Positions 34,050 to 44,022 of a stretch of 64,000 bases of DNA are shown here, one piece after another. The translations under genes were made by a program, and so were the position numbers. The stretch is taken from NCBI GenBank assembly GCA_027563935.2, contig JANVAS020000222.1, forward strand, positions 3,100,001-3,164,000, read 5' to 3'. The notes under the pieces are model-generated. The model was given only the letters and a program-made list of their open reading frames with translations, was not told where the DNA came from and made no database searches. The DNA is from Costus lasius (taxonomy: Eukaryota > Streptophyta > Magnoliopsida > Zingiberales > Costaceae). How positions within the stretch are numbered: position 1 is the first letter of the stretch; every line of letters begins with the position of its first letter.

Positions 34050-34460
34050 CTAGTATGAAAAGATATATCTGAGAATAAACAAACTAGCATGCAAAACAAT
34101 AATCAACTAAACATAAAAGCACATAGAATCTTTTTTTTTTCTAGAAAATAAATTAACAAACATGCAAAAGCAACTAAACGTTAGAGCATATAGTTTTTTT
34201 TTTTTTTATGCAAACAAACTTCAACAAGCAAATAACTTAAAATATGCAAACAAAATATCAAGCAACAACTAAATGTGAAAGCATGTAATTTTTTTGTTTT
34301 TATTTAAATGCAAACATACTATTAAGAACAACTAAGCATGAAAGCACAAGTTGAGAATGATTTTTTTTTTTAGCAAATAAACAACAAATTACTAACATGC
34401 AAACTAAAAACAACGAATCACGAAAGCATGTATGTTTTTTTTTTTTATGTAATGTGCAAA
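34050..34460 (-). repeat. Degenerate tandem repeat with poly(T) blocks in the G leader
   Basis: About five units of 60-100 bases, each combining aaacatgcaaa..caactaaa, gcat(a/g)t and a run of 9-15 T (poly(A) on the coding strand). It lies between the primer site and gag of G. No coding is supported. Confidence 0.65.
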
Positions 34461-34501
34461 GCAAAGGATCGTGTGGGCAGACAAGAGTTGCCCACAAACC
34501 T

Positions 34502-34513
34502 GCTCTGATACCA
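34502..34513 (-). promoter_or_regulatory. Primer binding site of element G (tRNA-iMet)
   Basis: Minus strand TGGTATCAGAGC, six bases from the LTR end at 34520. Confidence 0.88.
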
Positions 34514-34519
34514 TACTAA

Positions 34520-35700
34520 TGTAGGACGGAAGCGTGTGACAATGCTACTAATTAAGAACATGAAATTTTACTAATTAAAATACTACTAATTAAAAAATCA
34601 ATTTATTTATTCATCAAAACTTCATAAAGCAACCAGAATTCCAGGACTATAGAAATAATAAGTTAAGAAAAGTAGTCCTGTCAAATAATGGGTTCCAATT
34701 ATCCAATATTCAAACTAAATGAACCACATTGTAGAACTAAATTAATTCTTATGAATCAATCAAAATTTGGGATTCTGGATCTTTCATGCGAGTAAGATAT
34801 CCGCAACAAAAATAGTTAATCAGATCAGACAATAAATCAGTGCAGGAATTGTATTAGACATCAATGTTTGCTAGGCTTCCTAGGTTGATCTGTTGAATTT
34901 GGGCTCACATCATCTGGTCCAAATGAAAGAACAATATGAGAGCTTCCTAATCATGCCAAAGTTAAAGATTTATAGTGCATCAGATTCTTAAAGTTCCTGC
35001 ACAAACAATACTAATCAGATTAGATTTGAAAAAACAAGTGCAGGAATTAATCGATTATCAAAAGTTCCTATGCCTCCGGGGTTGATCTGGTGGTTCTTTA
35101 ATGGAGCCAAGTTATCTGATCTGCAGAGTGAAACCTGTTCTTCATGATCGTATTAGAGATCAGGGGTTCTGTCACGTCCAAGCACGTTGAATACCTGCAA
35201 GAAGAAGCTTAATCAGTTAAGTTTTAAAGCAGAGCAGATAAACAGGAGATAAGGGAGTCTAGAAAACAGAGGGATGGAGGCAAGCGCCGATCAACGGCGC
35301 TGGGACATGGATCGTCTGTCGGTGGCGTAGAGTCGAGATGGAATGATGTTGAAGACGTTGGAGCACCGACGAGAGGTGGCGGAGGAGGCGAGGACAGCGT
35401 CGGAGTACAGGCTGAAGCGGAGAAGCGGATGTTCAACCGAACAGGGGAAGTGCGGGATCGGAGCAGGGATCGTCGGCGTTCATCCTGTGGTGCACGATCG
35501 CCGGAACTGCTATGTCTGGAGGTTGATATGATTGATGACAGGGCATGGCCGGAGTTTCGGGGCGGATGGTGGCCGGTCGGAGGAGGAAGATGGTGAAAGG
35601 CGGGACTAAGGCGGAAACTGGGCGGAAACAGGGGTTGGTGCGCGAGTTGCAGGGCTCCTCGCCAGACGGCCAGTGATGCACGGACTCCGTACCTGTTACA
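34520..35700 (-). repeat. 5' LTR of element G
   Basis: 1181 bp with TG..CA ends: on the minus strand TGTAACAGGT at 35700 and CCGTCCTACA at 34520. The right edge abuts pararetrovirus coding sequence exactly at 35701, so G most likely inserted into the virus copy. A 177-aa minus-strand frame (35224-35757) crosses the LTR edge and is compositional. Confidence 0.8.
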
Positions 35701-35803
35701 GTGTATTACTATGGTAAAAGAGATCGAAAGGTCTCTATTACTACAAAAACAGCTCACAGCAGAGCTTAAAGAGATATTAGATAATCTTCAACATCAGGAT
35801 TAG
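35701..35803 (+). pseudogene. C-terminal tail of an upstream viral ORF
   Basis: The frame that runs in from the G junction stays open to TAG at 35801-35803. From an internal ATG (35711) it gives 30 residues with a helical, heptad-like pattern (IERSLLLQKQLTAELKEIL). It ends 16 bases before the coat-protein ATG. Small coiled-coil proteins precede the main ORF in badnaviruses, so it may be the end of such an ORF; this is inference from position. Confidence 0.5.
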
Positions 35804-35819
35804 AAAAATTCCTAGAATA

Positions 35820-37493
35820 ATGACAATACTAGAAGAAGATAGTCTTATAGTATCTAAAGAATTAGACTTTACATTTGAAGAAATGATAAGTCTAGAAATC
35901 GCGCTTATTAATAAAGGAAAATTACTTCCTTCCCATAAACTTGTCTTCGATAATGAAGGAAATATAAGAGTTTGTCATGGTACTAAAATACAGTAAGACG
36001 TACTCTTTACTGAAGAAGAAGAAGAACTAATAAACTCCTTCTTAGAAGACACTAATGAACTCTTCGATGAAGATGCTCATAGTGTACAAAGTATACCTCA
36101 AAATTTGATGGATACAATAATGACTGGCCAAGAACCACAAGCCAGTAATACTACTCCTATATATAATAATCCAGGACAAGCAGTAGCTTCAACAAGTACA
36201 GCTCAGCCTAGTACTTCACATATAAGAAATTATACTATAGGCCAACCTCCTCGCGAACCTTATACGCAATATGAAGGAGAAAGAGAAGGTATTAGAACTA
36301 GAGGTAAAAGACTACCTTTAGAAACAATAGACAAAAGAAAGCTCCTAGATGAAGGAAGAATTCTTAATCTAGCAGCCCATGATCCACAAACATGGAGCAC
36401 AGTTCTTGATAACTGGGCCTCTATGGTTTCAATGAAAGTAACAAAAATGGATGGAAACTTTTCTGCTGAAGAAATGTATTCTTACCTAGAAAATTTCTTA
36501 AGAGAAACTGCTAGAGCTATGTGGGAATCTTATAAATTAAACTGTCCTACAGATTTCCAGCAAGACATTTCATTAGGAGTGAATCCTTATAATTTCACCA
36601 ACCGAATGAAAATCATGATCGTAGGATCAAATCCTAATATGGGATTTAATGCCCAACAAAAAGAAGCAATTCGAAAGCTTGAAATTATCCAAATAAAAAA
36701 TTGGAAATATATAAAACCTTTTTTGCAAGACTACCTTTATTATGCTTGCAAAGCAGGAGGATACCATGATCAAGCTTTAGGAGAACGGTTATTTTTAAAA
36801 TTACCTGCTCCTATTGGTCATGAAATACACCAAGCTTGGAATAATGATCCAGAGAAAGCCCAACTTTCTCTTGCCATGAATAATATTACAACTAGAATAC
36901 AATTTATAATTGATAAATTGGTAGAAAGATGCACCAGATTAAAAGGTGATCATCATTTAAAAGGGGAATTTAGTTTCTGTAACGAAATTTATACACCCCA
37001 GACATATGTTAAAGAAGATAAGAAACCTAAAAGGAATAAATCCTCTAAGGGTAAATCTCCTAAGAGATATTTTCTTCGAAAATCCTCTGCAAAGAAACCC
37101 TATCTTGCTAAAGAAAAGCATGTTAGGAAATATAATCCTAAACGGGATTATAAGAATAAACTTTCGTGTTTTACGTGCGGAAGTCAAAATCACTTAGCAC
37201 GGGACTGTACTAAGAGACAGAATTTATATAGCAAACAATCAATTCTTGTTGATTGTGTTCAAGAAGATCTACTTCATGTAGATGAATATATTTCGGATAC
37301 AGAGTCAATATATAGTATTGTCTCTATCCCAGATATAAATTATGGCCTAGATTCAGATAGTGAATTGGAAGAATTTACTTCTGATCTATTATCTAAATCA
37401 GACCAGCTCTAGTCTCCTTTTGGAACTGAACATTTATCAGCACCTTCGCTAGATAAACTAGATATGTTAAAACCCTATCTAGAACAATTGTAA
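35820..37493 (+). pseudogene. Pararetrovirus coat protein ORF with two in-frame stops
   Basis: Structural protein of the virus, with features of the badnavirus/tungrovirus coat protein: an acidic N-terminus, a central core (phrases YSYLENFLRETARAMWESYK, GGYHDQALGERLFLKLP), a basic K/R-rich stretch, a CCHC knuckle CFTCGSQNHLARDC (first Cys codon at 37167) and an acidic C-terminus. The frame starts at the ATG 35820 but meets TAA at 35994-35996; from the next ATG at 36105 it is open for 435 aa to TAG at 37410-37412. Beyond that TAG the same frame runs 26 more codons to TAA at 37491-37493, which overlaps the polymerase ATG as TAATG. I infer that both internal stops arose after integration, though the TAG could be an original terminator. 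Confidence 0.8.
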
Positions 37494-40000
37494 TGACAAC
37501 GGATAAACCTCCGTATCAAATCATGACTCCCAAAATTATGCCATCCCATGAACATACATGGAGTCCAAGAAGAGGAAGCCAAGATCATGCCTGTGTATAT
37601 TGCTTCAAATACCCAAGTATGGATCTTCGTTTTCAATGTATTATTTGTTCTATAGAAGCTTGCCGCTATTGCTTGGAAAAGCAGCAAGTAACTTTACCTA
37701 GTTCTAGTCAGCCTGTTTCTCACAAGACAATAGGACCAACAAGAACAGAAATAATCGAACTTCGTATTCTTCAATTAGAAAATGAAGTGTATAAACTCGC
37801 TCAACGTCTTGAGGAGCTAGAACAGAAAGGTCGTTATAAACCTCCAGAAAATCTTATTTTCTATGAAAATACAAATTATAATGAAAACACAGAAGATGGT
37901 CCATCTTCTAAACAGATTGACTTTATCCATAAACCAGTACAACCTCCGTGGTTATACTCAATAAAAATAAATAGTATTATCCAAATTTCTGATTGGAAAC
38001 TGGAAATACCTGCTTTAATTGATACAGGTTGTAGTAATACAATCTTAAACATGGATTTAGTTCCACAAAAGTATCATGTAAAACTTGATCCTTCTGATAA
38101 GTTTTATGCGGAACAAATGGATGGAAAATTATTCTTATATGAATATATTTTAGCCAAACATAAGCTTTCCTTTTCTTTAGGAAATGCTCATTATACTCCT
38201 CCGACTTACATTGGAAGAATTTGTTTAAGACCTTTAAGTCTTGTCAAAACAAAATTTATTATAGGCCTTAATATGCTTATTAATTCCTATAAAGGTGTAA
38301 CTCTTACCACTGAGGGATTATTCTTCCTCCCTCATACGCTAATTCCTTACACCTCTTCTGCGCCTGCAAAGCGTGGTGGGTGTCCTTGTACTATCCCTGG
38401 ATCCTGCAAGGTACCTTTGGATGCGCCTTTGGAAACGGATTCTGGTGATATACCAGATGAAGACGAAATATGGATCATAAGAAATCCTATTAATAAATTT
38501 CATAAAGATTATGAAAAGGAAGATGAACAAGAAGAAGATAATGTTGGTAAACATTATTTTGAAAAAATTGAATCTGGAAATCTTGATGTAGATAACCTGA
38601 TTCGAACACTTGAAAAAAGCCAAATATTTGGTACAGATCCCCAAGCACATTGGAATAAAAATAAACTATTTTGTACACTGAAAATCAAAGACCCTGGTTT
38701 TTGGATTACAAATAAGAAAATTACAGCAACAAATGAAAACATTGCTGAATTTAAAATGCACATTGACGATTTATTAAAACTCAATGTAATAAGGAGTGTA
38801 TCTCCTCACAGATCTCCTGCTTTCATTGTAAATAAACACAGTGAACAAGTTAGGGGAAAGACAAGAATGGTTATTGACTATCGTCGACTAAATGATAACA
38901 TAGAAGATGATAGTTATGACATTCCAGATAAAACAGAGTTAATAAACTCTATACAGGGAAGCACGTTCTTCTCTAAATTTGACTGCAAATCTGGTTTTTG
39001 GCAAATCAGGATGGCAGAAGAATCCATATCATGGACAGCATTTATATGTCCCTTAGGAAGCTTTGAATGGCTAGTTATGCCTTTTGGATTAAAAACTGCA
39101 CCTGCAGTATTTCAAAGAAAAATGGATGAGGTTTTTAAACCTTATCAAGAATTTGTTTGCGTATATATAGATGATATTCTAGTACACAGCAAATCAGAAA
39201 AAGAACATACAAGTCATTTAAAACTTGTATTACAGAAATTCTATACCAATGGGATTATTGTCTCAGGACAAAAATCACAATTTTATAGAAAAAATATTGA
39301 GTACTTAGGAGTAGAAATTGGAAATGGAGTCATAAAACTCCAACCTCATATTTCTTCTAAAATCAAGACTTTTGAAGTCACAGATACCAAGAGTTTACAA
39401 CAATTCTTGGGATTAATAAATTATGCTAGACCTTTCTTAAAGGATCTACACAAACTGAGTGGACCCCTCTACTCAAAATTAAGTCTGACTGGTGTTAAAA
39501 AATTTAACACAGAAGACTATAAACAAATTGATAAAATTAGGCAGATGGTAGAAACACTACCTTTGCTCAAATTACCATTGGACAGTGATTATCTTATTGT
39601 CCAAACAGATGGCTGTGAACACGGATGGGGAGCTATCCTTCTCCGAAAGGCCCATAAATATGCTACAGAACAAGAAACCATCTGTAGATATGCTTTTGGC
39701 AAATTTCAAGAGAAAAATGTCACTAGCAGCATTGACCAAGAGCTCCTAGCTGTTTGTTACGGCTTAGACGCTTTTAGACTATTTCTTTTAAACAAAAAGG
39801 AAATATTAATAAGAACAGATTGCGAAGCAATAGTAAAGTTCTTCAATACAAAAAATGAGAAACGCATCTCCCAAAAGAGATGGCTATCATTTATTGACCA
39901 TTGTATTAACAATGCATACAGGATCACCTTTAAACATATCAAAGGTAAAAATAATGTCATATCTGACATATTATCACGCCTTTTACAAAGGCCAGAATAA
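37493..40000 (+). CDS. Pararetrovirus protease-RT-RNase H
   Basis: An intact 835-aa ORF. It opens with a cysteine array (C34, C37, C49, C52, C57, C60) in the spacing CX2CX11CX2CX4CX2C, typical of badnaviruses/tungroviruses, where it lies between coat protein and protease. The aspartic protease site is DTG at 177-179 (LIDTGCSNT). RT has the YIDD box with D560 and D561, preceded by FGLKTAPAVFQRKMD. RNase H begins near D706 (QTDGCEHGWGAILL) and ends with the ISDILSRL motif. No integrase or chromodomain follows. It reverse-transcribes the pregenomic RNA. It is unusual that coat protein and polymerase are separate frames joined by TAATG rather than one polyprotein. No stop or frameshift is seen over 2.5 kb, so the copy is not very old. 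Confidence 0.93.
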   Translation: MTTDKPPYQIMTPKIMPSHEHTWSPRRGSQDHACVYCFKYPSMDLRFQCIICSIEACRYCLEKQQVTLPSSSQPVSHKTIGPTRTEIIELRILQLENEVYKLAQRLEELEQKGRYKPPENLIFYENTNYNENTEDGPSSKQIDFIHKPVQPPWLYSIKINSIIQISDWKLEIPALIDTGCSNTILNMDLVPQKYHVKLDPSDKFYAEQMDGKLFLYEYILAKHKLSFSLGNAHYTPPTYIGRICLRPLSLVKTKFIIGLNMLINSYKGVTLTTEGLFFLPHTLIPYTSSAPAKRGGCPCTIPGSCKVPLDAPLETDSGDIPDEDEIWIIRNPINKFHKDYEKEDEQEEDNVGKHYFEKIESGNLDVDNLIRTLEKSQIFGTDPQAHWNKNKLFCTLKIKDPGFWITNKKITATNENIAEFKMHIDDLLKLNVIRSVSPHRSPAFIVNKHSEQVRGKTRMVIDYRRLNDNIEDDSYDIPDKTELINSIQGSTFFSKFDCKSGFWQIRMAEESISWTAFICPLGSFEWLVMPFGLKTAPAVFQRKMDEVFKPYQEFVCVYIDDILVHSKSEKEHTSHLKLVLQKFYTNGIIVSGQKSQFYRKNIEYLGVEIGNGVIKLQPHISSKIKTFEVTDTKSLQQFLGLINYARPFLKDLHKLSGPLYSKLSLTGVKKFNTEDYKQIDKIRQMVETLPLLKLPLDSDYLIVQTDGCEHGWGAILLRKAHKYATEQETICRYAFGKFQEKNVTSSIDQELLAVCYGLDAFRLFLLNKKEILIRTDCEAIVKFFNTKNEKRISQKRWLSFIDHCINNAYRITFKHIKGKNNVISDILSRLLQRPE

Positions 40001-40017
40001 CCAGTCTTTTGACTGAT

Positions 40018-40794
40018 ATGACAACTGAAAATGTTGTGCAGAAAATGGCAACAACCCAAAATTCTAAGAAAGCTGGAAAGAAGGTCTTACAGCCTCGGAT
40101 AGCTGAACCTATGGATACTGACAGCGCAACATACGCTCAAACACTTAGAGATAATCCACCAAAAGAACCCATGTATCTCTACAGAACCCCGAAACACTTC
40201 ACAGCGTTAACGGGACATGACCATTTGGTTCTTGATTTACTATGGAAGGACCATCATGGCGCAGGGTTTTTAACTGCGATGAATACGCTTGCGGGACATC
40301 TGCAAGCATTAAGATATATGAAGACATTACCTCCCACTACGACTCTACCTAAATTAGAGCCACAAACATTGGAAGCATATGTCGCCAAAGAATTCAAGAT
40401 TACAAAGCTTGAAAATGAGATTAAAGCTCTACAACAGAAAGAACAAGAACTGGTTAAACAGAACCAAGAGCTAGAAGAAAGATGTCAGATTCTGACTAAT
40501 GCATGGGACCTAGAAGTTAAAAACCAGTGGACACTGGCAAAATCAAAAATTCCTCCTTTACTAGACCTAGTCAAACAAGAGGTCTACAAGATTTTGTTGG
40601 CATCACACCAACAAAAGTTTTTAACAGTTATACGCTACCTACGAAGGATAGCATTAAATGAAATCACCAAACCACTAGGGCTTCACCTCATAATGATTAC
40701 TCTGCAAGCAGAACAACCTCATCAACAAGAACCCCATTGTTATTGCCAAAAGGGCTTTACTATCGTCAAGGCTTCAATTGACTTGACAAAATGA
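40018..40794 (+). CDS. Unrecognised viral ORF with coiled coil (258 aa)
   Basis: It lies 17 bases after the polymerase stop. The first ATG is at 40018; the frame is open a little further upstream. Residues about 125-160 have a heptad pattern rich in L, E, K and Q (ENEIKALQQKEQELVKQNQEL) that predicts a coiled coil. The C-terminal part has a Cys/His cluster (PHCYCQKG). I recognise no domain. Position after the polymerase recalls ORF4 of tungroviruses, and a coiled coil recalls virion-associated proteins of the family, but neither identity is shown by the sequence. Confidence 0.6.
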   Translation: MTTENVVQKMATTQNSKKAGKKVLQPRIAEPMDTDSATYAQTLRDNPPKEPMYLYRTPKHFTALTGHDHLVLDLLWKDHHGAGFLTAMNTLAGHLQALRYMKTLPPTTTLPKLEPQTLEAYVAKEFKITKLENEIKALQQKEQELVKQNQELEERCQILTNAWDLEVKNQWTLAKSKIPPLLDLVKQEVYKILLASHQQKFLTVIRYLRRIALNEITKPLGLHLIMITLQAEQPHQQEPHCYCQKGFTIVKASIDLTK

Positions 40795-40809
40795 AAAGAT
40801 TGCAAGATT

Positions 40810-41355
40810 ATGGATCTTGACGTCTCCTTACTGGATCTTTTTAATTACGGACTCCTCGATCGACTAGTGGTACATCAAAACCACTTAGAAAAAATCAAAA
40901 AGTTTCCTTGGAAGCTCAGATACTGCATCAATAAGTTTTATAAGGTTCACCAATTTGGGGGATATCTAGATCTTAATATTAGTTCTTGTCCTCCATGGTT
41001 TTCTGGTTATCCTTGTGATGCAAAGCACCAGGTATTAATAAAGATTCAACAAGAATTTGTACCAGATCTTTGGGATGTTTCTTTCAGAGAAGAAGTACAA
41101 AGAACAGCGAATATTTCGCTAGACCTCCAAGTCCGGCTATGGAGGAACTATATAATGACAGAAGAAACTCTGGAATATTTTTCTTCTTATTTAATATCAG
41201 AAGAAAAAACTTTGAAGATTTATGTCGAAGATGTGCAAGATATCTTCTTCGTTCCTTTCATCTCTCATTTTTGTACAGACCCTGGACAATATGAGCATTT
41301 TAAACAAACTAAGGGTGAATCCTTACCAAGACATACAAAGACTATGGTAGAATAA
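40810..41355 (+). CDS. Unrecognised viral ORF (181 aa)
   Basis: It starts 15 bases after the previous stop. The protein begins MDLDVSLLDLFNYGLL and is rich in aromatic and acidic residues; I recognise no motif, signal peptide or membrane segment. A second frame, 41070-41294, overlaps it and also reads smoothly. After a gap with stops that frame ends in an acidic tail (about 41322-41408, closing DDILDDIQEDD), so a frameshift or two overlapping ORFs cannot be excluded. The promoter follows directly, so it is the last ORF of the viral RNA in this linear order. Confidence 0.5.
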   Translation: MDLDVSLLDLFNYGLLDRLVVHQNHLEKIKKFPWKLRYCINKFYKVHQFGGYLDLNISSCPPWFSGYPCDAKHQVLIKIQQEFVPDLWDVSFREEVQRTANISLDLQVRLWRNYIMTEETLEYFSSYLISEEKTLKIYVEDVQDIFFVPFISHFCTDPGQYEHFKQTKGESLPRHTKTMVE

Positions 41356-41489
41356 TTCAACTTGAAAGAGATGATGATATTCTAGACGACATTCAAGAAG
41401 ATGACTGAAGATAAACAGTCCAATATAAAAAGGTTCAAGTGTTAAAAGGTGATGCGATGCCGGCTCACTAGCAAGGCGGTCCCCACATA

Positions 41490-41690
41490 ATGAATCTTTT
41501 AAAAAGAAGGGTCAGGCTCTATCCTCAAGAGTCATTTAGTCTAAAGCCATGCAACTCTTACTTTTCTGAAAGGCCATGTAGTGTTTAATTTTCTGAAGGG
41601 TCATGTACCGAAGGGTCATGTAAGTGTTTATTTTTCTGAAGTGTCAAGTAGTCTTTACTTTTCCGAAGAGTCAAGTGTGCTGGCATCAAT
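41490..41690 (+). repeat. Imperfect direct repeats upstream of the viral promoter
   Basis: About five copies of a 30-40-base unit of the type TTTTCTGAAGGGTCATGTA followed by GTGTTTA, between 41500 and 41680, ending 50-60 bases before the TATA box. Direct repeats at this place act as enhancers in several plant pararetrovirus promoters; here that role is inferred. Confidence 0.65.
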
Positions 41691-41736
41691 TATTGATGCT
41701 TTACTTAGTGTGTAAGAGACCTCTCCTTCTCTTGTC

Positions 41737-41745
41737 TATATAAGG
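41737..41745 (+). promoter_or_regulatory. TATA box of the viral pregenomic RNA promoter
   Basis: TATATAAGG, placed after the last viral ORF as in badnaviruses and caulimoviruses. The RNA would start about 30 bases on, near 41767. About 130 bases of leader follow to the junction near 41904; the Met-tRNA primer site expected further along is not present. Confidence 0.75.
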
Positions 41746-41904
41746 AGGGATAGATTGTTGTAAGAAGGCATCCGGTAACCCGCCTTCAGCTAGGAATCGT
41801 GTGCAAGTTCAAGTTTCTTCTTAAGTCTTGTAAGTCATGTTCTATTGTTAATATATCTCGCATCTTTTAAGTATTTTCTGTAAGTAAAATACCCCCTCCC
41901 CTCT

Positions 41905-42967
41905 TTATTAGCATGATGGAAGAATCACAGCAAAACATAGTTTTAGAATGATTAGAAATCGAAAGGAGGAGTAAAAGTTACAAAACAGGGTTGTAATCCA
42001 AATTATAACCCATAATTGACTCGAAATCGCGATGAACAGTGCCGCGATCACGTTTTTGATGACATCTCCCTCGATCGGCTTCCTTTCACTCTGAAACTTC
42101 TGTGGCATGTTCTTCTTCATCAGGCGAAGCATCATTTTAAAAATCATGTCTGGAGATAGTCGGAGCAGCGAATGGCGATGAACCCTAACGCGACGGTGAT
42201 TCTCTCAAATTCTCCGTCAATCATGAATGAAAATTGTTCATTTTGCTTCACAAATCTTCGCCTACTTATCCTGAGTCTTCTCCTACTTTGGATCTTCAAT
42301 TGGTGCCCTAAATCACGAGAAATCGTGTTTTTAAAGTTTTGGGGAAAAACTCAGAAATCTGGGTGCAAAATTACGGTACCGTGAAATAATTACGGCAGTG
42401 CCATAATTTCTTTTGTGAATTCTGGGCAAAATTACAGTACCGTGGAAATCTTTATGACAGTGTCATATTTTTGCCTAAGTCCTTTGGTCAAAATGTCTGA
42501 AATTACGGTACCGTGATGATTTGGCCCAAAATTATAGTAGTGTCGTATTTCTCTTGGTTGACTCTAAAAGTTTCTATGTGAAATCATCAGAAATTACGGT
42601 ACCGTGGAAATATTTACGGCAGTGCTATATTTTTGCTAAAACTTCTGGTTGGGTTTGCTGAAATTACGGTACCGTGGAAATTTGTCCCAAAATTACGGTA
42701 GTGTCGTATTTTTGCTAGAAGGCTTGTTTTAACTTGAAATTTGATGTGTAAACTCCCCTTGATGATTTGAACTCGTTCATGCATTGAAAGTGCTTAAAAA
42801 CTAGTGATAATGATACCTTTTTGCCCGAAATTGATAAAAAAACAAAGAAAGGTGTAGACTCCGAAGTATTTGACAAATAAGGTATAAAAATAAAGCAAAA
42901 TCGCAAGAATATGACTCAAAAGACTAGCGAATAAGTATGAAAAATGCTATGAAATTTATAGTCATCA
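41905..42967 (-). repeat. Athila-like LTR iv, 3' end missing
   Basis: Minus orientation, starting TGATGAC at 42967; it matches LTR ii up to about 17100 (shared gtaaaagttacaaaacaggg). It is truncated where the virus begins. It has a palindrome cluster at 42365-42715 with several TTACGGTACCGTG and TACGGCAGTGC copies, more decayed than in LTR ii. Confidence 0.7.
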
Positions 42968-44022
42968 ATATCTCAAGTGATTAAATCAAATCCAATCTCA
43001 ATCAATAACTTGAAAGATACTAATCATGGCCATAGGCGCCAATCCTAGTCCTACTAGAACTCTTCATGAGCCTATGCCATTAATTCTTCCCCATTATACC
43101 CTTTAGCCCACTTATCTCTTCATTACAACTTATTAGCAAGCCCTATTGGGTAATGGGCCTAGCCCAAACTTCATTATGCATGTTAACCATGTTATTGGAT
43201 CCAATCCATTGTAACCTAAGGTCAAATGAGGCTAACCATGGTTAATTTTGGTCAATATGCTAAAAATGAAGTTTAACTCAAATAAGCTTCTTCCATCTCA
43301 TCAGGCCCATTGGCGCGGATGAAACCTCCCAAATAGATCCGAGTTATGAAATAATTCAATCCGAAGGCTATCCGATCATTACGAAAACTCGAGCGTCAAG
43401 GTGTGAGACCCTGTAAGTTCCTATGACGTTGGTAGTGATGAACTTAGGTCATCACAAGCAATGAGTGGCACCTAGAAGTGCATCACTGCTACCCAAGTCT
43501 TTGGAATGGATATCAACATCGACATCCCCTTCATCGCAACATGGTACCAATGCATTATAGTCCCTTTGCCAAACTGATATTCGATTGGACAAGTGTGTCA
43601 CCACTTGTTTTCACCCAATCTCATGGTTATGACTAATTCAAGTTCTCACTTCAGTATGGCCATAGACTTTCAGTCATCAAACTATAGTGGGGCCCCATAG
43701 GTATCAAGCTTCACTAAGGAAGCGGCAAATCCTATATCTTTCCATTGATCTTCTCATATTGATCGTGAAATACACAATGACAACCGTTATGACCTCCTAA
43801 CTACGGTGAGGTGTTAGGTTGTATCAAAGCATGTCCCTAGCCATATGGAAGAGTCAATGACCTCAAGTCAAAGGATCGATGCATATCTGTCACTTGTGAG
43901 GTTAACTCATGACACCAAGTTAGAGCCTCACAGCAGGTCAGTCCAATATATCCACCATTGATATACCCATATATCTGTGTTAGCACCTCGTGCCTAACCA
44001 ACACATATACCAGTCTCACATG
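42968..44022 (-). repeat. Fragment of an older copia-2 LTR
   Basis: Diverged copy of about 1 kb of the X LTR middle (compare cgtgcctaaccaacacatatacca with cgtgcctaaccagcccacatacca at 45728). Element X begins at 44023 inside it. No gene. Confidence 0.7.

Larger units (their letters stand above)
35701..41904 (+). mobile_element. Endogenous plant pararetrovirus (badna/tungrovirus-like), incomplete
   Basis: A 6.2-kb stretch of viral type: tail of an upstream ORF, coat protein, protease-RT-RNase H without integrase, two further ORFs, then an intergenic promoter with TATA box. Absence of integrase and LTRs and a separate coat protein separate it from Ty3/gypsy. The CX2CX11CX2CX4CX2C array in the polymerase is the motif described for badnaviruses and tungroviruses. 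The linear copy lacks the leader with the Met-tRNA primer site and everything between it and the coat protein, including any movement protein. The left edge is cut by G; the right edge merges into LTR iv. Confidence 0.85.

Noticed and set aside
35224..35757. 177-aa minus-strand ORF rich in Ser and Pro
   Set aside because: Crosses the G LTR edge into the virus, where the true coding is on the other strand.
37493..40000. Ty3/gypsy pol instead of viral pol
   Set aside because: No integrase after RNase H, no LTR near, badnavirus-type cysteine array at the start and a coat-protein ORF before it.
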